Source of the DNA: Actinomycetes bacterium
GTDB lineage: Bacteria; Actinomycetota; Acidimicrobiia; Acidimicrobiales; JAAEMS01
Direction: 5' to 3'
Length of the DNA: 40,975 bases
Assembly (NCBI GenBank): GCA_024225275.1
Contig: JAAEMS010000070.1
Location: 1 to 40,975, forward strand
Shown here: positions 8,324 through 16,455 of the stretch, piece after piece
Layout of the letters: every line of letters begins with the position of its first letter
Numbering within the stretch: the first letter of the stretch is position 1
The notes under the pieces: model-generated
The model's database searches: none
What the model was told of the DNA's origin: nothing
Seen by the model: only the letters and a program-made list of their open reading frames with translations
Translations under genes and position numbers: made by a program

Positions 8324-9076
8324 TTACTCGCCGGACCGGCCGCTCCGGCCAGCCTGGTCGACAACGGTCCGGTGCAGGTTGGCCACTTCCTCGAACGAGA
8401 GCGGCCGCCAACTCCCCGGGCGGAGCTTCGGATCGGCGACCGGTCCGATGCGGGTCCGCACCAGCCGGGTCACGGGGTGCCCAACGGCGTCACACATCCG
8501 CCGGACCTGACGGTTCCTCCCCTCGTGGATCACCAGCTTCACCAGGCCCGCTCCGGGCGAGGACGCCTTGGCCGGCGCGGTCATCCCGTCGTCGAGCTCG
8601 ACACCCTCGCGGAGGGTGCGCAGGGCTTTGGGGCCCGGTGTGCCCTCGACGTGGGCCAGGTACTCCTTCTCGACCCCGAACGACGGATGGGTCAGCCGGT
8701 GGGTCAGGGTGCCGTCGTTGGTCACGATCAGCAGACCCTCGGTCTCCAGGTCGAGCCGCCCCACGGGGAACACACGCGGTTCGTCGGGCACCATCTCGAC
8801 GACGGTGGGGCGCCCTTGGGGGTCGGATGCGGTGGTGACGACCCCGGCCGGCTTGTTCAGCAGGTAGTGCACCAGGGTGGGATCGAGAGTGACCGGCACC
8901 CGGTCGACCTCGACCGCGTCGGCTTCGGGATCGATGCGCTGACCCAGGCGGGCCGGTTCGCCGTTGACCGTGACCCGGCCATCGATGATGTAGTCCTCAC
9001 AGACCCGTCGACTTGCCACTCCGGCCCGAGCCATGACCTTCTGGAGCCGCTCGCCTTCGGCGGTGTCGTCAGCCAC
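8324..9076 (-). CDS. rluB: 23S rRNA pseudouridine synthase, RluB/RsuA family
   Basis: The product, about 250 residues, has an N-terminal S4 RNA-binding domain (RLQKVMARAGVASRR, then DGRVTVNG) followed by the RsuA/RluB catalytic domain. VGRLDLETEGLL carries the catalytic Asp, and EGRNRQVRRM is the usual downstream motif. In Actinobacteria this gene sits between scpB and cmk, as here. I chose GTG 9076, 7 nt after the scpB stop, with GAGG 5 nt upstream. A TTG at 9112 would add 12 residues. Target uridine is inferred from family only. Confidence 0.92.
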   Translation of the reverse strand: MADDTAEGERLQKVMARAGVASRRVCEDYIIDGRVTVNGEPARLGQRIDPEADAVEVDRVPVTLDPTLVHYLLNKPAGVVTTASDPQGRPTVVEMVPDEPRVFPVGRLDLETEGLLIVTNDGTLTHRLTHPSFGVEKEYLAHVEGTPGPKALRTLREGVELDDGMTAPAKASSPGAGLVKLVIHEGRNRQVRRMCDAVGHPVTRLVRTRIGPVADPKLRPGSWRPLSFEEVANLHRTVVDQAGRSGRSGE

Positions 9077-9083
9077 CGGACCC

Positions 9084-10019
9084 TCAGGTGTTGTGGTCGA
9101 TGGTTTCGTCAAGATCGCCCAGCGGGTCGGCCGCCTCGTCGCGCAGATCGATCACGACCTCATCGGTGACGGCTGGGTCGGTAGCTTCTTCCGCCGGTTC
9201 TTCGTCAGCCAGATCGTCGGACCGCTGGTCGGGCGTGTCGGCCACCTCGGGATCGACCCGTAGGGAGTTCTCGAGAGCCTCCATGATCTCGGCACCGGGC
9301 ACGAAGTCGGCGATGGGGGGCAGGTCGTCGACCGAGTCGAGCCCGAGCCTTTCGAGGAACTCCGACGTGGTGCCGTAGAGCACCGCCTGCCCGGGGCCGG
9401 GGTCGCGAGCCACCTCGTCGATGTAGCCCCGCTGGGTCAGGGTGCGCACCACACCGTCGACCGAGACACCCCGGATGGCCGACATCTGGGCCCGGGAGAT
9501 GGGCTGCTTGTAGGCGATGATGGCCAGCGTCTCCAAGGCCGCGGCCGAGAGCCGGGCCACCTGTCCCACCAGGACATAGCGCTCGACCCACGGGGCCAGG
9601 TCGGGATGGCTCTCGAACCGATACCCGCCGGCCACCCGGGCCAGACGGAATCCCCGGTTCTCTTCCTCGTAGGAGTGAGCCAGGCAGGCACAGATCTCCT
9701 CGATGATATCCGGCGGCAGCTCGAGCAGCTCACCGATCAGATGGGGCTCGAGGGGGCTGTCGGCCACCATCACCATGGCTTCGACAGCCCTCACCAGCTC
9801 GAGGGCTACCGGTAGATCGCCCGCGGGATGATCGCCGACGATCTCGTCGGGAAGGGTCGCGTCGAGCGGGGTGTCCCCAACCACGGGCTCCGCCGGCGCG
9901 GGGCCAACGGCCGGCCCCGTCATTGCCCGCTCGGCCCGGGGACTGGAGCCGGGGCGCAGGACTTGGCGCCGGTTCGAGCCTGGTCGCTTGGGGCTGGGCC
10001 GATGGGAATGAATGGGCAT
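9084..10019 (-). CDS. scpB: Segregation and condensation protein ScpB, with extended ends
   Basis: ScpB is the winged-helix partner of ScpA in the SMC condensin complex. The conserved core runs from LPVALELVRAVEAM through ELLELPPDIIEE, GGYRFESHPDL, LETLAIIAYKQPISRAQ and IRGVSVDGVV to VLYGTTSEFLERLGL. A C-terminal tail of about 60 residues is very acidic (DDLADEEPAEEATD). ATG 10019 has GGAG 10 nt upstream and closes most of the gap to scpA, but it adds 32 Pro/Arg/Ser-rich residues. ATG 9923, inside GAGCGGGCAATG, is the main alternative and would give 279 residues. Confidence 0.9.
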   Translation of the reverse strand: MPIHSHRPSPKRPGSNRRQVLRPGSSPRAERAMTGPAVGPAPAEPVVGDTPLDATLPDEIVGDHPAGDLPVALELVRAVEAMVMVADSPLEPHLIGELLELPPDIIEEICACLAHSYEEENRGFRLARVAGGYRFESHPDLAPWVERYVLVGQVARLSAAALETLAIIAYKQPISRAQMSAIRGVSVDGVVRTLTQRGYIDEVARDPGPGQAVLYGTTSEFLERLGLDSVDDLPPIADFVPGAEIMEALENSLRVDPEVADTPDQRSDDLADEEPAEEATDPAVTDEVVIDLRDEAADPLGDLDETIDHNT

Positions 10020-10056
10020 GTGAAGAGGGCTCCGCCGGGTCAGAGGGTGGGACGGC

Positions 10057-10836
10057 TCAGCCGTCGTACACATCGATGGATCCGAGGTCAGCGGCGTTGC
10101 CGCCCAACCATTGGATGGTGAGCTCGCCGAAGGTGGCGGGCTGGTGGACGTCGACCAGTCCCTGTTTGAACAGCTCGAGCACGGCCAGGAAGCGGACCAC
10201 GATCTCGAGCCGGTCGACCAGCGCGTCAGTGAGCCGCCGGAAGCTGATGCGGCCCACCCGGGGCAGCTCGTCGATGAGCTCCTCGACGGCATCGGCCACG
10301 CTGATCCGAATGGGGGCCACATGGTCGAGGTCGAAGGCGGGGGTGGGCTTGGGAGCCACCGCTTTCAGGTAGGCGGACCGGATATCGGTGGGGGTGACGC
10401 CAACCAGTAGGTCGGGGGCCAGATCGAGGAAGTGCTCCTCGAGGCCCGCCGTGCGAGGCGACGTACGGGCCGCGACGACCGCCATCCGCTCCAGGACGAC
10501 GGCGGCGTCCTTGAAGGTCTTGCACTCGAGCAGCTTGGCCAGGAGGAGGTCGCGTTCGCCCCACAGGGCCAACTCGTCGTCGAGGTCTCCGTCGCCGTGG
10601 CCGGGGAGGAGCCGCCGGGTCTTGAGCTCGACCAGGGTGGCGGCGATCAGCAGGAACTCGGTACCCAGCTCGAGGTCGAAGTCGTCCATCCTGTCGAGCT
10701 CGGCCAGGTAGGCGTCGATGATGGTCGACAGGGAAACCTCGTAGAGGTCGACCTCGTCCTTGAGAATGAGATGGAGGAGGAGGTCGAAGGGCCCCTCGAA
10801 CACCTCGGTCTGTACCTGATAGCCCACCGCCGGCAT
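10057..10836 (-). CDS. scpA: Segregation and condensation protein ScpA
   Basis: The 259-residue kleisin starts with the family signature FEGPFDLLLHLI, followed by DLYEVSLSTI, LLIAATLVELKTRRLLP and a C-terminal winged helix (FLAVLELFKQGLVDV). It bridges SMC heads together with ScpB. ATG 10836 matches the family start; an upstream ATG at 10884 adds residues unlike the family. No SD is present, and TACAGA lies 7 nt upstream, so a leaderless mRNA is likely. It is the first gene of the long unit running down to the acyltransferase. Confidence 0.94.
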   Translation of the reverse strand: MPAVGYQVQTEVFEGPFDLLLHLILKDEVDLYEVSLSTIIDAYLAELDRMDDFDLELGTEFLLIAATLVELKTRRLLPGHGDGDLDDELALWGERDLLLAKLLECKTFKDAAVVLERMAVVAARTSPRTAGLEEHFLDLAPDLLVGVTPTDIRSAYLKAVAPKPTPAFDLDHVAPIRISVADAVEELIDELPRVGRISFRRLTDALVDRLEIVVRFLAVLELFKQGLVDVHQPATFGELTIQWLGGNAADLGSIDVYDG

Positions 10837-10843
10837 CCTAGAG

Positions 10844-10849
10844 TCTGTA
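10844..10849 (-). promoter_or_regulatory. -10 box (TACAGA/TAGAGT region) for scpA
   Basis: On the minus strand TACAGA ends 7 nt before the scpA ATG. The match is weaker than the other boxes in the window because the last base is not T. The absence of an SD supports a short or missing leader. Confidence 0.25.
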
Positions 10850-10889
10850 GCCCGGCCGCGGCGAAGCCTGGTCCAGATGGCCAAATGGG

Positions 10890-10919
10890 TTGGGGGCGTC
10901 GAGACCTACCTCGTAGCCT
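10890..10919 (+). promoter_or_regulatory. Promoter for trpS (TTGGGG, 18 nt, TAGCCT)
   Basis: TTGGGG at 10890-10895 and TAGCCT at 10914-10919 are 18 nt apart. The -10 box ends 8 nt before the trpS ATG, which lacks an SD, so trpS is probably leaderless. The promoter faces away from scpA. Confidence 0.4.
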
Positions 10920-10927
10920 CGGTCACC

Positions 10928-11929
10928 ATGTCGTCTACTTCCACAGCGCAGGCCCGGGTCTTCTCGGGCATCAAGCCCACCGGCGGGGTCCACCTCGGCA
11001 ACCTGCTCGGGGCGCTGCGGAACTGGGTCGAGGATCAGTACGCCCACGACGCCGTCTACTGCGTGGTCGACCTCCACGCCCTCACCGTGCCCCAGGATCC
11101 GGCTGAGCTTCGGGCCGCCACCATCGAGCTGGCCCATCTCCTCATGGCAATCGGGCTCGATTCCGAGCTCTGCACCTTGTTCGTGCAGAGCCATGTGCCG
11201 GCCCACGCCGAGCTGGCCTGGCTGATGGAATGCACCGCCAGCTTCGGCGAGCTCCGTCGCATGACCCAGTTCAAGGACAAGTCCGAAGGGTCCGAGTTCG
11301 TTTCGGCCGGCCTGTTCACCTACCCGGCCCTCATGGCGGCCGACATCCTGCTCTACGACGCCGAGCGGGTTCCGGTGGGTGACGACCAGCGCCAGCACCT
11401 GGAGCTCACCCGTGATGTGGCCATCCGCTTCAACAGCCGGTACGGCGACACCTTCGTGGTTCCCGAAGCTGCTATTCCCCGGGCCGGTGCCCGGGTCATG
11501 GACCTCCAGGAACCCACCAACAAGATGTCCAAGTCCGACGACACGTCGGCGGGCTGCATCATGTTGCTCGACGATCTCGACTCCATCGAGAAGAAGATCA
11601 AGCGGGCCGTCACCGACACCGACTCCGAGGTCCGGTTCGATATCGCCGGCAAGCCCGGCGTGTCGAACCTTCTGTCGATCCTGGGGGCAGCCACCGGCCG
11701 CGAGCCCGAAGAGGTCGCCGAGGGGTACAGCCAGTATGGCCCCCTCAAGGCCGACACCGCTGAGGCGGTCATCGAGATGCTCAGGCCCATCCAGGCCCGC
11801 TTCACCGAGTTGGCCACCGACCCGGGCGAGACCGCCCGCCTCCTGGAGGTGGGGGCCGACAAGGCCCGTTCCATGGCCCACCCCGTGCTGGCCCGGGCCC
11901 GGCAGAGCATCGGGCTCACTGCTCGTTGA
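10928..11929 (+). CDS. trpS: Tryptophanyl-tRNA synthetase
   Basis: The 333-residue class I synthetase charges tRNA-Trp. FSGIKPTGGVHLGN holds the HIGH-like signature and MDLQEPTNKMSKS holds the KMSKS loop. MTQFKDKS and GDDQRQHLELTRD are further TrpRS signatures, and the length is typical (330-340). ATG 10928 fits the family start better than the in-frame ATG at 10877. It is transcribed alone, divergent from scpA, and ends in an intrinsic terminator. Confidence 0.96.
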   Translation: MSSTSTAQARVFSGIKPTGGVHLGNLLGALRNWVEDQYAHDAVYCVVDLHALTVPQDPAELRAATIELAHLLMAIGLDSELCTLFVQSHVPAHAELAWLMECTASFGELRRMTQFKDKSEGSEFVSAGLFTYPALMAADILLYDAERVPVGDDQRQHLELTRDVAIRFNSRYGDTFVVPEAAIPRAGARVMDLQEPTNKMSKSDDTSAGCIMLLDDLDSIEKKIKRAVTDTDSEVRFDIAGKPGVSNLLSILGAATGREPEEVAEGYSQYGPLKADTAEAVIEMLRPIQARFTELATDPGETARLLEVGADKARSMAHPVLARARQSIGLTAR

Positions 11930-11947
11930 GCCTGGGTCCAAAACCAC

Positions 11948-11985
11948 CAACGGAGCCGCCCGATTGGAGCGGCTCCGTTTGGTTT
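11948..11985 (+). terminator. Rho-independent terminator of trpS, possibly bidirectional
   Basis: A perfect 10-bp stem, ACGGAGCCGC (11950-11959) and GCGGCTCCGT (11969-11978), closes a 9-nt loop and is followed by TTGGTTTA. It starts 20 nt after the trpS stop. On the minus strand the same hairpin is followed by TGGTGGTTTTGG, so it could also end a transcript arriving from the right. Confidence 0.85.
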
Positions 11986-12005
11986 ATTGAGTTGAACTGA
12001 CTGAA

Positions 12006-12053
12006 TCAGCCCCAGGTAGCGCCCTTGACCATGATGACCCACTCCCTTCCCAT
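12006..12053 (-). CDS. Possible mini-ORF of 15 (or 8) codons next to the trpS terminator
   Basis: On the minus strand an ORF reads MGREWVIMVKGATWG and stops 28 nt before the hairpin at 11950-11978. The internal ATG at 12032 has AGGGAG (12042-12047) 9 nt upstream, a strong SD, and would give the octapeptide MVKGATWG. Two Trp codons are present in the longer form, one in the shorter. I do not recognise the peptide. SD, tiny ORF and terminator in order suggest a small transcript, but an ORF this short can arise by chance. Confidence 0.3.
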   Translation of the reverse strand: MGREWVIMVKGATWG

Positions 12054-12134
12054 TCTTGTGGCCCTTGCCCGGTTGGGGCGGGGGCCGTGCCTCATTCTGA
12101 GATCACCATCCGACAGATCGGGCCCCAGCGGATC

Positions 12135-12173
12135 GGTCAGATGACGTATACGCGTGACGTAGATGACCTGACC
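12135..12173. promoter_or_regulatory. Repeat-rich element upstream of the MFS-LuxR operon (candidate operator/divergent promoter)
   Basis: TGACGTA occurs at 12142 and 12155 (13 nt apart). The 8-nt palindrome CGTATACG lies at 12145-12152, and the whole is bracketed by GGTCAG (12135-12140) and CTGACC (12168-12173). TGAC occurs four times in 31 nt. TATACG could serve as a -10 core on either strand. The rest of 11986-12291 contains, besides the mini-ORF, nothing else I can name. Confidence 0.35.
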
Positions 12174-12291
12174 ACCCCCTGCCTTTCACTCATAGCAATC
12201 GCACAACCGCTAGGCGTGGTCAGTTGTGGCTGCTACGGTCCGCAGGTCCCCGCTGGTGACGTTCGGCGAGGAGAGTGGAGGGAGCGTAGGT

Positions 12292-13461
12292 GTGGTGAGG
12301 CTGCCAGCAGGCCGCGACTTCCGCCTCATCTGGACCGCGGGCATCGTTTCCCAGCTCGGCGACTGGTCTGCTCGCCTCGCCCTCGCCCTGCTCGTCCTCG
12401 AGCGGGGCGGAACCGCCCTCATGGTTGGCGTCGTCGGCATGCTGTTTCTGGCCCCCTGGCTGGGGATAGGCCAAGCCCTCACCGCCTTCTCCACCCGCTT
12501 CGGCCGACGAATCGTGCTGATCACCTGCGACAGCTTTCGAGGAATCGCCTTCATCGTCATCGGCACCTGGAACCCGCCCACCATTCCTCTCCTCGTGCTT
12601 GTGGGCCTCGCGGCCCTGGCCGACCCGGTGTTCGAGGCCACCAAGTCGGCGTTCGTCACCGAGATCGTGCCGAAAAGCCACTACTCCGAGGCCATCCAGA
12701 TCACCCAGGTCGCCAATCAGTCCTCGTCGCTGGCGGGCTACGCCCTGGGCGGAGTGATCGTGGGGCTGGTGGGAGCCGAAGCCACCCTGAACCTCAACGG
12801 GTTCACCTTTCTGATCTCAGCACTATTGCTCATCCTGGTATCGCAGCCCGGCGTGCAGGAGGCCCCCAGCCGGGTGGGGGCCAGCATCAGCGCCGGCCTG
12901 GGCTTCCTGCGCACCGACCGGATCTCCGCCATCGGTTTCTACGCAACCGTCATGAGCGTCGCCGCCGCCATGTCGGTCGAGAGCCAGGCTGCCGTCTACG
13001 GCAAGTTCGTCGCCGCCTTCAACGACCAGACCATCGGCCTGCTCAGCGCGATCACGCCGGCCGCCACTCTGGTTGCGGTCACCCTCATGCGGACCTCGGG
13101 TGATGACACCACCCTGCTACGCCGTGGCCTCATCCTGGGAGGAATCGCCGCAGCCGGCAGTTCGGCTCTCTTGTTCGCGGGAGTAGGCGGTGTTCTGGCC
13201 TTCCTTGCGTTCGCGCTGGTCGGAGTGGTGTTCAGCTTCACGACCATGACCAACGTCGTCGTCGGCCGGCGGCTGCCCGATGAGAACCGGGTGGCCATCT
13301 TCTCGATCCTCCAAACCGGTGTCTTCCTGGGCTTGAGTCTGGGTTCCTTGGCCGGCGGGCTCATCTCCGACGCCACCTCTCCCGAGGTGGCGGCCGGAGC
13401 CGCTCTCGCGGTCGCCGCGGTCGGGCTGCTGGCCGGGATCGCCCAGGTCAGGCCAGAATGA
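12292..13461 (+). CDS. MFS transporter, MFS_3-like exporter
   Basis: The 389-residue membrane protein has about 12 hydrophobic segments. Near the N-terminus DFRLIWTAGIVSQLGDWSA resembles the MFS_3 group (EntS-like and other exporters), and TRFGRRIVL fits the basic loop between helices 2 and 3. GTG 12292 is preceded by GGAGGG (12277-12282) at 9 nt, a clear SD; the upstream in-frame GTG at 12226 lacks this. It overlaps the next gene by 4 nt (ATGA), so transporter and regulator are made together. Substrate unknown. Confidence 0.88.
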   Translation: MVRLPAGRDFRLIWTAGIVSQLGDWSARLALALLVLERGGTALMVGVVGMLFLAPWLGIGQALTAFSTRFGRRIVLITCDSFRGIAFIVIGTWNPPTIPLLVLVGLAALADPVFEATKSAFVTEIVPKSHYSEAIQITQVANQSSSLAGYALGGVIVGLVGAEATLNLNGFTFLISALLLILVSQPGVQEAPSRVGASISAGLGFLRTDRISAIGFYATVMSVAAAMSVESQAAVYGKFVAAFNDQTIGLLSAITPAATLVAVTLMRTSGDDTTLLRRGLILGGIAAAGSSALLFAGVGGVLAFLAFALVGVVFSFTTMTNVVVGRRLPDENRVAIFSILQTGVFLGLSLGSLAGGLISDATSPEVAAGAALAVAAVGLLAGIAQVRPE

Positions 13462-16436
13462 CAAGCGTGAGCAGGGGCGTCGAAAGCGGCGAAGCCGGCC
13501 CCGTACCGGTCCTCATTGGCCGCCAACCCGAGTTCGATCATCTGCGCGCCGTCGCCGACCTCGCGGTGGAACACGGTGTCCAAATGGTTCTGGTCTCCGG
13601 TGAAGCGGGCATCGGCAAGACCACGCTGACCTCCGGCTTCCTTCACCAGCTGACCGAATCGGGCTGGTCGGGGCATATCGGCCGATGCATCGACTACGCC
13701 GACCGCACCATGCCGTTCGGACCCGTGATCAGCATCCTCCGATCGGTACTACTGTCCGACCTGGAGGACATCGACGAGCTGGTGGGCCACCATCGCCGTG
13801 ATCTGGCGGCACTGCTGCCGGAGCTGGCCGATGAAATCAACGAGGTCGCCTCCCTCGACGGGGACGTCGACCGCCTGTTCGGGGCCATAGCGGCCACCCT
13901 CCACGCCTCGGCCCTCAAACGTCCGCTGGCTATCAGGATCGAAGACATCCACTGGTCCGACGCAGCCACCCGAGACCTCTTGACCTCACTGGTCCACACC
14001 CTGGGCCGGGCCCGGGTTCTGCTGGTCGTCACCGAACGCTTCGGTGCCACCGACCGCAATCACCCGGTACGCACCTGGATGGCCGAGAGCCGCCGCCTAC
14101 CCAATGTGCACAGCATGGAGCTCGAGGGTCTGTCCCGCGACGAGCTCGAGACCCAGGCCGGCCAGGTTCTCGGCGGGACGCCCGATCCCGACCTGGTGGA
14201 CGAACTCGTCGAACGCACCCGCGGCAACCCGTATTTCGCCCACGAGCTCCTCGTGGCCCGCCGCGACGGCAGCCTCGAACTGCCGGTATCGCTCATCGAG
14301 TTCCTGTCGAGCCGCGTCTCCCGCCTGACCGACGACGAGCGAGAGCTCCTCCGGGCCCTGGCCGTCGTGGGAGGCGGGGCCGATCACCGCCTGCTCAGCG
14401 CCATGCTGCCCGATCTCGAGGTCGGCCCCCTCCAGCGAGCCCTGTTCGACACCTCGATCCTGACCATCGAAGGGAGTGCCATCACCTTCGGCCACGCCCT
14501 GCTACGCGAGGCCATTCTCAGTGACGTCCTGCCCTTCGAGGCCGAAGAGCTGCACCGGCGGGCCGCCGAGGCCATCGTCGACGACCCCAGCCGGGGCGAG
14601 TCGCTGAGTGATCTGACCAGTCTCGCTCTCCACTGGGCCGCCGCCCAGGACCCCGACCGCAGCCTCACCGCGGCCATCCGGGCAGCCACCTCGGCCGCCG
14701 CCGTCGCCGCCTACGCGGCAGCAGCGGACATGTCCCGCCAGGCCCTCTGGGCCTGGCCTGGGGCCAGCAACCCCGAAGAACGAACGGGTATGTCCCGCGA
14801 CCAGCTCCTCGCCCAGGCGGTCGACTGGCTGGCCAGCTGTTACCGGGGCGCCGAGGCCGTCGAAGCCATCAGGGAGGCCCTGGCCGGGTGGGCTCGTGAG
14901 CTGCCGGCGAGCCAACGGGCCCTACTCCTGGCCCGCATGGCACCCATCCAGTGGCATCTCGGCAACCCGCCCGAAACGGCCCGGCTCCTGGACGAAGCCA
15001 AACTGCTGGTGGGCGACGAGGTGTCGCCCGAGGCGGCCCAGATCCATCACCGCATCTCCAAGCAGGCGCTGGCCAATGGGCAAATCCACCCTGCCCTCGA
15101 AGCCGCCGAACGGGCCATCGCGATCGCGAAGTCCCAGGGGCCATTGGTGGTGCTGATCGAGGCCACCACCACCAAGGCCCTGGCCACCGGCGTCACCCTG
15201 GACCTCGACGCGGGAGTTGCCCTGGCCCGCACCGCTCGGAAAATGGCGCTCGAACACAAGCTGGTTTCCCAGGTTGCCAACACGTTCCGCACCGAGATGC
15301 TCATCGTCGCCTTCCGGGCCGGCCGCACCGAGGCCTGCATCGAGGCCAGCCGGCAGGGCCTCGGCTACGCCGAACTCCACTGCGGGCCTCGTTGGCAATC
15401 GGAGTTCCGGCTCGACCTCTTCCTCAGCCTGGTCGAGGCTGGCCGGGTCCACGAAGCCGGTCCCCTGCAGGAGATTCTCCTGGGGAGCGAACTCGACGAC
15501 CTGCGACGTCTCACCGTGGTCCAGGCCTCGGCTCTCCATGCTCTGGCCGTCGACGATCTCGACCAAGCCCAGACCTTCCTCGACGAGGCCACCGAGGTCG
15601 CCGGCCGGTACCAGTCCGCCCAGGAGACCGGGTTCCAATCACGGCTACAGGCCGAGCTGGCCCGCCGACGAGGCCAGCTCGACGAAGCCCTCGAACTAGT
15701 CGACGAAGCCCTCGAGCTCCAACTCGTCGAGGACAACGTCATGTTCACCCGCGAGTCCATCATCGAGAAGCTGAGGATCGTTCGGGCCTGCCGGACCGCG
15801 GGCCGGCCCGACCTCGATGAACTGATCCTCCAGGTCACCCAACTAGCCGATGATTTCGACGGTGAGGGCCTCGCCAACGAGGCCATGCGAGCCCTGATGG
15901 GACTGGAGTTGGGGGCCATCAACGGGAACCTCGACCGCGACGCCGGCCATCGCGCCGTTGCCATGTTGGAGGAGTCGGGAGCCCTGCACGAGTCGGCCCA
16001 GGCCCGACTCCTGCTCATCGAGGATCTGGTGGCCACCGATGTGGACCCAGAGGAAGTCCAGGCCCAAGCCCAGGCCCTGCACAAGTTGGCCACCGAGAAC
16101 GGAATGGTGTGGGTACTCGGCCAGCTCACCGCCACGACGGGCGAAGCCCAGGCCCCGGGTAAGGCTCCGGCCCCCACCGCGGACCCGGCGGAGCTCCCCC
16201 ACCGCCTCACGACCCGAGAGGTCGAGGTCATGTCATTGCTCGCCGAAGGCCTGACCAACAAGGGCATCGGCGAACGGCTCTTCGTGAGTCCCCGCACGGT
16301 GGGCACCCACATCTCGAACCTGCTGGCCAAGCTCGGCGTAACCACCCGGGGTGAGGCCGCGGCTGCCTATCACCGTCTCGGTCTGGCCGAGGTCATTGAC
16401 CTACGAGACGCCGAAACACCCGCCCCAACCTCCTAG
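13458..16436 (+). CDS. LuxR-family transcriptional regulator with AAA ATPase domain (LAL type)
   Basis: The 992-residue protein has three parts. The N-terminal ATPase domain has Walker A GEAGIGKT (residues 48-55) and Walker B LAIRIEDIHWSD (about 157-168). A long Ala/Leu/Glu-rich helical middle, probably TPR-like, is the likely ligand or protein sensor. The C-terminal LuxR helix-turn-helix starts near residue 917 (LTTREVEVMSLLAEGLTNKG, then VSPRTVGTHISNLLAKLGV). Such large regulators act on nearby genes in response to a ligand, usually in an ATP-dependent way. Coupling to the MFS gene by ATGA suggests it controls this operon, possibly through the repeats at 12135-12173; that is inference. Confidence 0.9.
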   Translation: MTSVSRGVESGEAGPVPVLIGRQPEFDHLRAVADLAVEHGVQMVLVSGEAGIGKTTLTSGFLHQLTESGWSGHIGRCIDYADRTMPFGPVISILRSVLLSDLEDIDELVGHHRRDLAALLPELADEINEVASLDGDVDRLFGAIAATLHASALKRPLAIRIEDIHWSDAATRDLLTSLVHTLGRARVLLVVTERFGATDRNHPVRTWMAESRRLPNVHSMELEGLSRDELETQAGQVLGGTPDPDLVDELVERTRGNPYFAHELLVARRDGSLELPVSLIEFLSSRVSRLTDDERELLRALAVVGGGADHRLLSAMLPDLEVGPLQRALFDTSILTIEGSAITFGHALLREAILSDVLPFEAEELHRRAAEAIVDDPSRGESLSDLTSLALHWAAAQDPDRSLTAAIRAATSAAAVAAYAAAADMSRQALWAWPGASNPEERTGMSRDQLLAQAVDWLASCYRGAEAVEAIREALAGWARELPASQRALLLARMAPIQWHLGNPPETARLLDEAKLLVGDEVSPEAAQIHHRISKQALANGQIHPALEAAERAIAIAKSQGPLVVLIEATTTKALATGVTLDLDAGVALARTARKMALEHKLVSQVANTFRTEMLIVAFRAGRTEACIEASRQGLGYAELHCGPRWQSEFRLDLFLSLVEAGRVHEAGPLQEILLGSELDDLRRLTVVQASALHALAVDDLDQAQTFLDEATEVAGRYQSAQETGFQSRLQAELARRRGQLDEALELVDEALELQLVEDNVMFTRESIIEKLRIVRACRTAGRPDLDELILQVTQLADDFDGEGLANEAMRALMGLELGAINGNLDRDAGHRAVAMLEESGALHESAQARLLLIEDLVATDVDPEEVQAQAQALHKLATENGMVWVLGQLTATTGEAQAPGKAPAPTADPAELPHRLTTREVEVMSLLAEGLTNKGIGERLFVSPRTVGTHISNLLAKLGVTTRGEAAAAYHRLGLAEVIDLRDAETPAPTS

Positions 16437-16452
16437 ACCCCCGCGAGGGGTC
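16436..16452. terminator. Short hairpin between convergent genes
   Basis: GACCCC and GGGGTC form a 6-bp stem with loop CGCGA, beginning at the last base of the LuxR-gene stop codon and just before the stop of the HD gene. There is no T-run, so it is at best a weak terminator. Confidence 0.25.
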
Positions 16453-16455
16453 GAG

